DNA of 64,000 nt from Amorphochlora amoebiformis (Eukaryota > Cercozoa > Chlorarachniophyceae), in the NCBI GenBank assembly GCA_054601695.1, contig BAAHQB010000063.1:372001-436000 (forward strand), read 5' to 3'. Positions 1 to 64,000 of the stretch are shown here, one piece after another. Positions within the stretch are counted from its first letter, which is position 1; each line of letters begins with the position of its first letter. The notes under the pieces were generated by a model. It did no database searches. It saw only the letters and a program-made list of their open reading frames with translations, and was not told the origin of the DNA. A program made the position numbers and the translations under genes.

Positions 1-151
1 CTAACCAACAATAACCCTAACCCTAACCCTAACTCTAATCAACCCTATCCCTGAACCTAACCAACCGTAACCCTGAACCTAACCTTAACCCTAACTCTAA
101 CCCTAACCCTAACCCTAACCCTAACCCTAACACTAACTCTAATCCCAATAG
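1..151. repeat. Telomere-like CCCTAA array ending at a splice acceptor
   Basis: Degenerate CCCTAA hexamers fill the first 150 bases and run into the acceptor of the first visible exon (AATCCCAATAG, exon begins at 152). Because coding exons follow in phase, this is intronic telomere-like sequence in the sense orientation of the flanking gene, not a chromosome end. Confidence 0.85.
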
Positions 152-290
152 GTGTGCAAAAGGACGATCAAGTAGGTCTTATTATTCGGAAGAAGAAGAG
201 GCCTAAGGATGAGGAAAATAAATCGGCTGGAGATCGGGTAAATATATATATATATATCTATGTATATGTGAATATATATACATATATACA

Positions 291-329
<39 letters not shown>

Positions 330-365
330 AAATATACATATATGTATATTTGAATATATATATAC

Positions 366-417
<52 letters not shown>

Positions 418-555
418 ATATATGTGTGTGTATGTATGTATGTATATACATATATACATATATATATATATATATTGTATACATTTATATATATATATAC
501 ATATTGCACATGTAAATGTGAACATAGGGGTACATACGCATGTGTGCATACATAC

Positions 556-594
<39 letters not shown>

Positions 595-1019
595 TATGTA
601 CGTATGCATTAATAAATCTCGTCATACGGAATACACATACATAACATATGTATACGTAGCGGGCAAAGGTACCTAGGAGGTCCAAAATTGGTCCCGCGGT
701 TGTCCCGATGTCGACTGGTGAGGATACGGCCCAGTGGCAGGTGTATATGTATATTACATACCAATATATAATACACATATAATATATATATTTATTTATA
801 TATATATATATGTATATATATATAATATCTTATACATATATATATATATAATTATATACATTTACACATATAAATATACTATTTTTTAAATATCTGAAAG
901 TTGAAATAATTTGGTATGCAAAATCGAAATCATGATTAAACCAGGATATCGCATGGGCGCCGCCTAAAAACCAGAGTGGAGATGGGAGAACGCACCTGAA
1001 CGAGAAATTTGGATACTAG
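152..1019 (+). CDS. Probable kanadaptin-like protein, C-terminal end (3 exons, 5' truncated by window)
   Basis: Three exons join in phase 0: 152-237, 660-740 and 945-1019, ending at TAG 1017-1019. The first exon enters with one codon base from an unseen upstream exon. Translated pieces include [16 protein letters not shown] (basic), then [11 protein letters not shown], then the terminal [19 protein letters not shown] before GY and stop. A C-terminal W-x-PP-x-x-Q-x-GDGRT-x-LN-x-K-x-GY ending is what I recall for kanadaptin (SLC4A1AP; FHA-domain nuclear protein linked to RNA processing), but I could not align it, so the family name is tentative while the coding call is firm. The FHA and dsRNA-binding parts would lie upstream of the window. 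Introns are (TA)n with CCCTAA repeats before the first acceptor. The gene converges with the SSXT gene. Confidence 0.6.
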
Positions 1020-1661
1020 CTGTTGCAAGTTGCTAGAATCACTGAAATCGAATGAGAATAATCATTATTGATTACAAGAAACAACAATTAAATCATGATA
1101 CCGCACGTTTGAAGTGTCTACTATTTTTTATCTTGTACATAGCAATATTAATCACTGCTATAATACCTATCAACTCAGCATATTACTAGCTATATCTAAT
1201 ATATGTGTCACTATGTGCACACATTATCTAGATTATTCAGACATTTAAGCTAGTATATACGTTTAGTCTAGCTATACTCTGGATACTGATATATATAAAT
1301 ACAGTACTGGAAATACACATAGAATTCAATCTGAGTAGATATAATACATATATATATATATACATATATATAAAATATATATACATTATCTAGAATCAAG
1401 AGTATGTAAAACTACAATGTGCATGTTTTATATATATATGTAGATATATATATATATATATACTAGATATACGTACAGGACGTATACAAAAAATATCTAG
1501 ACTATACTAGTATATACATGTATACATATTATAATCTACATAATAGACATAATCTAATCGAGATACACATTTTGAATCAAGTTTTACCATCCCCATGTAT
1601 GATTATAATGTTACACTCATGATCATATTCTACTCTATATCCAGTTAGATCGTTGAAACAA
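1020..1661. other. Convergent intergenic region / 3' UTRs
   Basis: AT-rich, mostly non-repetitive sequence between the stop codons of two converging genes. It contains short (TA)n runs near 1340-1470. I see no exon with both splice sites and an open frame. It probably holds both 3' UTRs and polyadenylation signals. Confidence 0.6.
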
Positions 1662-1829
1662 TCACTGTTTCTTCTTCCTTGGATCCATATCAGCTATCGT
1701 CGCAAGATATATCAGGTTCTGCTGAAGTTTCATTTGGTACCTAATTCATTGGTTAGATTACATATCATGAGCAAATATATTATGATATAGAAAAATATTA
1801 TGGACACGAAGAGTGAGAGAGAGAAGCAG

Positions 1830-1872
<43 letters not shown>

Positions 1873-2151
1873 GCAAAGAGGGAGAGTGACATAGAGAGAG
1901 GACGCCGCGAGAACGGAGAGAGAGGACGCAGAGAAGACAGCGGCGGAGAGAGAGATAGCAGATGGAAGGAGGGGGGGAGAGGGAGTTCAAAGGAGAGGAG
2001 AAGGAGAGGAGAAGGAGAGGAGAATCGGCTGTGGGAATTACTGAGAGGCTTGCTTGAGCTTGCCCAGGTTTTGATTCTCGTATATCGCTTGAATGAGCAC
2101 ATTATTCTCGTGTAGATACTGCGAATATATTATGTTACATATATGTAAATA

Positions 2152-2183
<32 letters not shown>

Positions 2184-2212
2184 TATATCTATTATATATA
2201 TATATGTGTATA

Positions 2213-2257
<45 letters not shown>

Positions 2258-2504
2258 TATACTCAAATGTAAATGTACATTGAATACGCACATAGGCAAA
2301 TATCATAATACACATATTTGTTGGTATCCTTAGCAATAGGGTGAGCGTGAATATAAATGTACACATACACACATACAAATACACAAATATATTTGTTGGT
2401 TACCTTAGCAATGAGCTGAGGGGTGAGCTGCCTGTGGGCCGTGCTTGTACGCTGGTGGCTCTGCTGTTGCGCCTGTTGCTGCGACTGAGATTGCCGAATA
2501 AATC
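1662..2504 (-). CDS. SS18/GIF-like SSXT (SNH) domain protein, 3 visible exons, first exon not found
   Basis: On the minus strand three exons join in phase: 2504-2404, 2118-2042 and 1740-1662 (stop TGA 1664-1662). The first visible exon enters with one codon base from an upstream exon I could not locate. It is Q-rich ([15 protein letters not shown]) and leads into [39 protein letters not shown] and [12 protein letters not shown]. This is the complete SNH/SSXT helix set of human SS18 and plant GIF1/AN3, co-activators that sit in SWI/SNF-type chromatin remodelling complexes. Unusually, the protein stops about 10 residues after the SNH domain (DPRKKKQ, stop), whereas SS18 and GIF continue with a long Q/G-rich tail. 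Here the Q-rich stretch is N-terminal. The intron between the last two exons is CT-rich on the sense strand. A decayed copy of the 2404 exon edge lies at 2313-2350. Confidence 0.85.
1811..2040. repeat. (TA)n plus GA/CT-rich intron filler
   Basis: A (TA)n run at about 1831-1869 is followed by GA-rich sequence to about 2030. The tract lies in the last intron of the minus-strand SSXT gene, so its sense strand is polypyrimidine, upstream of the acceptor at 1741. Confidence 0.8.
2313..2350 (-). repeat. Decayed copy of SSXT exon 3' edge and donor
   Basis: The minus strand here reads GCTCACCCTATTGCTAAG followed by GATACCAACAAATA. The true exon end at 2404 reads CAGCTCATTGCTAAG followed by GTAACCAACAAATA. 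The copy lies downstream of its parent in the sense direction and its donor GT has become GA. Confidence 0.75.
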
Positions 2505-2507
2505 CTG

Positions 2508-2544
<37 letters not shown>

Positions 2545-2614
2545 GCATATGTGTACGTATATGTAGAAATAATAAAGATAAGAGAAGTATATGTATACAA
2601 TATTGCATATATAT

Positions 2615-2737
2615 ATGTATCGTCATCTCTACCAACGTCACCCACAACACAAACCCTCTACCACATGTGACATCTGCAATCGAGTCTTTAAGAGTCTCAG
2701 TGGTCTCAAACGTCACAAATGTCGCCCACCGAACTAA
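2615..2737 (+). pseudogene. Short zinc-finger-like ORF, possible retroelement remnant
   Basis: A 40-codon reading frame (ATG 2615 to TAA 2735) encodes [18 protein letters not shown] and then [15 protein letters not shown] before the stop. The C-x2-C-x12-H pattern and the phrase [17 protein letters not shown] resemble a C2H2 finger, in particular the C-terminal fingers of some non-LTR retrotransposon ORFs, but the second histidine spacing is degenerate (H-x-C). It lies immediately 5' of the visible SSXT exons on the opposite strand. No reverse transcriptase sequence is visible nearby. It could be a fossil, a single terminal exon, or chance. Confidence 0.35.
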
Positions 2738-2830
2738 TCAATACGCGCAAACAAGCACTACACTTCTAAAGAGAAAGATCTGCTTCATCATATGTAACAC
2801 TTACATACACAATATACATACACACACACT

Positions 2831-2903
<73 letters not shown>

Positions 2904-3012
2904 ATATGTGTATGTATGTATATATATATATATGTGTATATATGTATGTATGTATGTATATATATATATATATATATTGCATGTATAATATACACATATA
3001 CATACACACACG

Positions 3013-3070
<58 letters not shown>

Positions 3071-3640
3071 CAGATATATATTTATGTATAATATACACGA
3101 ACATATATAAATAGGAAAACGAGACAAAGGAAAAGAGGGAGAGAATAAATCAATGGAAGGAGGAGAAGACTGATAGAAGGTGTGTGTGTGTGTAAGAGAG
3201 AGAGAAGAAAGAGAGAGAAGAAAGAGAGAGAATCAAGAATCTGAATGCCTTCCCCCTCCCAACTTCATACTCTCCATCCTTCACCTATAATCTTAATTTT
3301 TCATTTTTCCTCTCTTTCCCTATCTTTTCCCCTCTTTTCTCTTTGTAGAGAGGGAGGAAGAGAGTTGGAGAGAAAAGGTGCCACTTTCTCCTCTAAAATT
3401 TGCACTCTCAATTTCTACTCCCCAATATATTCGCTTATACTCTCTTAAGTTCATCTATCTTCCGCTCTTTTCCCTTATTTTCCCTCTCTTTTCCCCCTTT
3501 TTCTCATCTTGAAGGAGGGAGGGAGGCATAGAAGGAGGGAAGAGAGACGGAGAGTAAAGGTAGCCACTTGTACTCTACTTATACTCTCTAACTCACAAAA
3601 ACGTGAAATGTTCACATAATCTCAATTTCGACAGATTTCG
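2738..3640. other. No recognised exon; TA/CA microsatellites and purine/pyrimidine tracts
   Basis: This stretch holds CA/TA microsatellites (about 2820-3065), GA-rich and CT-rich runs (3120-3240, 3280-3560) and little else. The missing first exon of the minus-strand SSXT gene should lie in here or just beyond, but I could not identify a convincing start. Confidence 0.6.
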
Positions 3641-4017
3641 ATCATTTATATCCACATTTTTAGCCCCTTCTCCCTCCATACCTTGAGACATGAACGCGCC
3701 TTCTTCGATACCAAACCTGGCCCCACGCCGCAATTTATCCCGGGATTCTTAAAACTATCCCGGGAATACTTTAATGAGATTCCCCAAATCTGGCCGAAAC
3801 AATGAATCCCGGGTTCCCCTTGAAGCCCCGGGACTACTTTATCCCAAGGGAATAGCGCCCTCCGTGTGCAAAGTGCCTCCGAGGGCGAAAACGCGCCAAA
3901 TACTCCATTAATCACGCTTTCCTAGCTCTCAATATCCAATATCAACGTAATGTCTGAGAAAGACTACGAGAAACAGGCGAGGAATTAACGAAACATATCG
4001 TTTTTTATCGTGTTAAG
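3641..4017. promoter_or_regulatory. Divergent promoter region with CCCGGGAT palindromes
   Basis: GC-richer unique sequence directly upstream of ATG 4018. It contains ATCCCGGGATT (3737), ATCCCGGGAAT (3757), ATCCCGGGTT (3806) and CCCCGGGACT (3826). The third is preceded by GCCGAAAC. A similar cluster, GCCGAAATAAATCCCCGG with AATCCCCGGGATT, lies in the other divergent gap at 30431-30473. The repeated placement between diverging genes suggests a core promoter or transcription factor site. This is inference from position and motif sharing only. Confidence 0.6.
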
Positions 4018-15081
<11,064 letters not shown>

Positions 15082-15098
15082 ATATAATGGTAATGCAC

Positions 15099-15145
<47 letters not shown>

Positions 15146-15207
15146 GCATGTACATATATATTTATATATATATATATATATGATATACATATACTATGAT
15201 ATACATA

Positions 15208-15246
<39 letters not shown>

Positions 15247-15265
15247 ATATAATGGTAATATGCAC

Positions 15266-15312
<47 letters not shown>

Positions 15313-15331
15313 GCATATACATATATATTTA

Positions 15332-15367
<36 letters not shown>

Positions 15368-15390
15368 ATACATATACTATGATATACATA

Positions 15391-15437
<47 letters not shown>

Positions 15438-15450
15438 CCATATAGGCGTA

Positions 15451-15487
<37 letters not shown>

Positions 15488-15893
15488 CTTACTAGTATAT
15501 ACGTATATATATACATATATATGCTAATTACACATATACACAGGATTAACATCTGCAGTATGATGCTATAAACTATAAACTTTATCATGCCTTCGACACC
15601 GCAGTACATAGCTTATAGTCCCTAGCTGTGGTAGTCTACTCATGATGTGTATATATACGTAAGTAGGTCCTACCATCGGCTAATAACTTAGGTTTCGTGT
15701 GTACCTGTATACGTATAAGTTACTTTCCTGTCATCAACTTGCAATTGCGGCGAATTTCCGGATCTGGGTGTATAATTCTAGAATTGTCTAGATAGTGTAT
15801 GAAAATGATCAATATATATAGCATGACGCCTTATACTAAGATATACCACGAGTAGATATTTAATTTTATATATATATACACACATATATATCT

Positions 15894-15930
<37 letters not shown>

Positions 15931-16218
15931 CGGTGTCTAGTTTAATCGACTACATCATGATAATATATGTTTTGACTCGTAATTTCATTATGAGCCTAGT
16001 AAAGTAAGCTTGCACACTGTTCGAATAATTCTAGAATTCTGCACGTGACATATTAGTAGGCTTAAGCTTCAAGTCTCTTGCTTACGTACTAAGTATCGAC
16101 CAGATGAAATTCAATTATGTCGCGAAAAATAATTGGGATTTGGTATCATAGTTTCTTGAGTCTTGAGTCTCGGAATCATGTGGATTATTGGAGTTATTGG
16201 AGTTATTGGAGTCAGGGT
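15082..16218. other. Convergent intergenic region with short tandem duplication
   Basis: Between the stop codons of the PH-domain gene and the hydrolase gene. The proximal part (15090-15460) holds two copies of a ~170-bp (TA)-rich unit containing TGTCCATATA and TAATGGTAATATGCACATAT. The part from 15530 to 16210 is unique AT-rich sequence with no convincing exon. Confidence 0.6.
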
Positions 16219-30412
<14,194 letters not shown>

Positions 30413-30709
30413 AGTGCCGATCGGAATCTCGCCGAAATAAATCCCCGGATTGACGGGTTGAATCCCCGGGATTACGGGATTACGGATATATATCTGCTTC
30501 GGGATATTAGACTTTGGATATGTGGATATCATGCTTTATCCGAAAAAATAATAAAATAATTAAATTACAATATTCTGGATTCCACCCAATCGATCGCGCG
30601 GCTGCCGTAGACAAGCTCCTTCCGCTATATAGCCTGAACCCCGCGAGCTACCCTTTGATAGACGACAGTTTGGAACCGAAGAATTAACATCGAAAATATC
30701 TCAGCAAAT
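30413..30709. promoter_or_regulatory. NAF1: Bidirectional promoter between hydrolase and NAF1
   Basis: The 297-bp gap between the two start codons contains GCCGAAATAAATCCCCGGAT (about 30431) and AATCCCCGGGATTACGGGAT (30461-30480). The same CCCGGGAT-type palindromes occur in the divergent gap at 3737-3835. The gap is free of (TA)n expansion. Confidence 0.7.
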
Positions 30710-50423
<19,714 letters not shown>

Positions 50424-50893
50424 TCACTATCTAAGGCTACAATCTCTCGCAAATCATCTCTAGTATCTACGCATGCCATGGTTCGCGATTATAAAGATTA
50501 ACACTTTTTTTTCCTGATCGTATATATTTGTCTGATTAAACTCAAGTGTCGCTGATATTCTTGATTACTACGGTGAGTATGGTCTACTCTATTTAGAACC
50601 TGAGCTACGGTTAGTGCCAGTATAGATAGGTACGTACTAACTTTCCGAATTCAGCAATCTAGTCTACGAACATTGAAAAAAGCCACTGATATGCTAATCT
50701 CCAGCACCTATGTTGAGGGGCTGCCCTACTAGCTAGCTGCCGTGCTACGCTAGCCAAAGTGCTTTGGTGAAGTATATACGCTAATCTAGTTGATATTCCG
50801 GGCCACAGAGCGGAGAAGCAGCTCGCAATAATCCTAATGTTCGCATATGTATATTTGTATTTATATTGTGTTCATATATATATATATACACAC

Positions 50894-50932
<39 letters not shown>

Positions 50933-51092
50933 ACATACGTGTATACACACACACATGTTGATATACATACATATAGTAAGATATATAACATACATACATA
51001 TATATATATATATATTTTTATATATATATATATATATATTGTTTTCCTCAAGAGTCTTTGATATGTACATACGTATCTATATAATATATATG

Positions 51093-51178
<86 letters not shown>

Positions 51179-51310
51179 GTTTATGTGCATACATACATAC
51201 ATACATACACACTAGTATACTGTTACCTTAAGCTCCTTGACTATGCAAGTCCAATCACCTAAAATCAGTCTTCATATTCCTTCTATGTAAAATGATGTCG
51301 CCCTATCCTT
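50424..51310. other. Convergent intergenic region
   Basis: Between the stop codons of NAF1 and the WD40 gene. The first 400 bases are unique sequence with no frame supported by splice signals. From 50860 to 51230 it is TA/CA microsatellite. It likely contains both 3' UTRs. Confidence 0.6.
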
Positions 51311-52699
51311 TCACTTCCTCCATTCCCATCCCCAGCCGGTCTTTAAAATACTCCGATATAGCATCTCCACCTCTGGCAAATCCCTCCTTATCACACTCTC
51401 CACCGTGTCTCGAAACTTGTGCCAAATCTCAAACACGTGCACCTTTCCCTTATTTGACGTGGCGACTCCAATCCCCTTTGCCGACAACGAGCATGAGTAC
51501 GCTTTGTTTTCCTCGGCAAAGAGATGACTTAACCAATGGTAGACACCTCCGGCCTTGCTTTGATCCCAAAGGGAGGCGATCCCTAGCCGTTCACCTGAGA
51601 CGATCTCATTTACATACAACTGCCCAGTTTGATCCACCGTGAGTAACATGGTCCCGTCGCTCGACGCAGCTGCAGAAACCAGAGTGTTTGACGGATTGAC
51701 GAACAACGAATATGTGCCGTTGGTTTTGTTGTCGATGATCGTGAAGCTCCCCTCACTACGGCCGTGGAAGGCGATGTGACCGTTCCGTGACCATCCGCAT
51801 AGGAAAGCTTTGGGGGATAGTGAGTCCCTGAGTCGCAAGAACATGCCTAGGGTAGTTAGTCAACCTTTGGCATACCGTGCCGGAACCCTAGACCTAACGG
51901 TACGCTGACCCCAGCTTCAACCGCCCTAGGCTTACACTAGTCAAAACCCAACCTCAACTTAATCCTAATCCCAATCCTCACCTTCCTTATCCTCGAGGTT
52001 CCACAATGATGTCTCTTGTCCTACCAGAAGGGCCCACTTCACACCGGGCGACAACGAACAGCCCCAATACACGAGATCGTGGTCGCAACTGATAGATTTA
52101 AGCTTCGTGCCCCTACTAACGTCCCAGAGAGCGGCAACATTGCCGCAAACCGTAAGAGCTCGACTGCCGTCCTTCGACAAGCTGCACGATGTGGCGAAAC
52201 GGGGGTCACCCCCAAAGCCGACAAAAAGTTTAAGTTCACGATAATAAAGACGGTTGAATAAAGAACTGGATTCTTTAGCATCGGAAGTCCCCCTTGATAT
52301 TCGTGATGTGGGTGAAGCTAGTCTCGGAGGGAAGACATCTCCTGAATCCACTGCGATGAGCCTTAGGTTCCACATGACGGCGATGCCGTCCTCCGACGTG
52401 GACATCCCGACAGATCCGTCTTCCGACATCGCAACGGACACTACCACGATCCTATGAAGCTCCAAAATTTTTATCGCTTTTTTACGTTTGAGGTCCCATA
52501 AAATGCAGCGACACTCGCTGGACGAAAAAGCCATAGAACCGTCGGCGGAGATGGCAGAAGATACGGCACGGGGTGGTCGTTCGAGCCAACCCTGATTGTA
52601 TCCGGGGTCATCAAAGACATCGAGCCTCTTCACATCGATTGCGACGGGAGATTGAATGTTCTTGATGTCCCCTTCAGTCGATCGCAGCAGTTGAGGCAT
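51311..52699 (-). CDS. WD40-like beta-propeller protein, 2 exons, complete (417 aa)
   Basis: Exon 1 is 52699-51982 and exon 2 is 51846-51311 (stop at 51311). The 135-bp intron has donor GAAG/GTGAGG, acceptor CCCTAG/GC and a good branch site TGACTAAC. Joining preserves phase 1. Without splicing the frame stops in the intron. Repeats of the WD40 type are visible as AISADGSMAFSSSE with CILWDL, AMSEDGSVGMSTSEDG with VMWNL, SLSKDGSRALTVCG with ALWDV, SLSPGVKWALLVG with SLWNL, and weaker ones in exon 2 (SSDGTMLLTVDQTGQLYV; SLSAKGIGVATSNKGKVHVF). The pattern is that of a cytosolic or nuclear scaffold; I do not recognise the orthologue. Unlike its neighbours it has normal base composition and no TA expansion. 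Confidence 0.88.
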
Positions 52700-52763
52700 T
52701 TCTGTCGAATGATCTCCTAGAATCTCGGGAATCTCCTAGAATCTCACATCCTCCCGTATTCCA
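52700..52763. promoter_or_regulatory. Very short divergent gap (64 bp) between WD40 and PRP16 genes
   Basis: Only 64 bases separate the two start codons. They contain two GATCTCCTAGAATCTC-like direct repeats and AATCTCGGGAAT (52721), one base from the CCCGGGAAT-type motif of the other divergent gaps. A shared core promoter is inferred from geometry. Confidence 0.5.

Positions 52764-64000
<11,237 letters not shown>

Noticed and set aside
1-150. True chromosome end (telomere)
   Set aside because: Hexamers are degenerate and lead into an in-phase exon acceptor; similar blocks recur in introns throughout the window.
3646-3915. 89-residue minus-strand ORF in divergent promoter
   Set aside because: No family resemblance or splice partner; overlaps the palindromic promoter motifs.
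52016-52457. ORFs antisense to the WD40 gene
   Set aside because: Shadow frames opposite a well-supported coding exon.

Overview
The window is nuclear DNA of an intron-rich eukaryote. Nearly every supportable coding segment is a short exon (about 25 to 210 nt) with AG acceptor and GT donor. Introns consist mostly of (TA)n, with islands of TTAGGG/CCCTAA telomere-like hexamers and long CT, CA and CG tracts. The hexamer type (TTAGGG) and the protein families fit many intron-rich protists, holozoans or other eukaryotes; I cannot name the organism. Nothing looks bacterial, viral or organellar.

I reconstructed seven genes by joining exons by hand and requiring matching codon phase at each junction. 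In order: (1) + strand, 152-1019, C-terminal end of a probable kanadaptin-like protein; (2) - strand, 2504-1662, an SS18/GIF-type SSXT-domain protein; (3) + strand, 4018-15081, a complete 16-exon coiled-coil plus C-terminal PH-domain protein; (4) - strand, 30412-16219, a 20-exon alpha/beta hydrolase resembling epoxide hydrolases; (5) + strand, 30710-50423, a 26-exon NAF1 (H/ACA RNP assembly factor); (6) - strand, 52699-51311, a 2-exon WD40-like protein; (7) + strand, 52764 to beyond the end, the N-terminal half of the spliceosomal DEAH helicase PRP16/DHX38. The genes strictly alternate in strand, so every intergenic gap is either a divergent (shared promoter) or a convergent (shared 3') region. 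Two divergent gaps share a palindromic CCCGGGAT-type motif.

The most unusual property is in the introns. Many exons are accompanied by decaying partial copies of their own edges: copies of an exon's 5' end with its acceptor lie upstream of it, and copies of its 3' end with its donor lie downstream. A few copies are inverted. One PH-gene intron carries eight such copies. This looks like intron growth by repeated local duplication across splice junctions, separated by (TA)n. On the sense strand the fillers are mostly sequences that contain neither GT nor AG ((TA)n, (CT)n, (CCCTAA)n, (CA)n, (CG)n). Telomere-like repeats also sit directly on splice junctions. In the NAF1 tail, 30-nt phase-0 exons have multiplied into an array of Q/M-rich decapeptide modules.

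Functionally, NAF1 (snoRNP assembly), PRP16 (splicing step 2), the SSXT protein (chromatin remodelling or transcription co-activation) and kanadaptin-like protein are housekeeping nuclear factors. I see no operon-like functional link beyond shared bidirectional promoters. No rRNA, tRNA or CRISPR was recognised.
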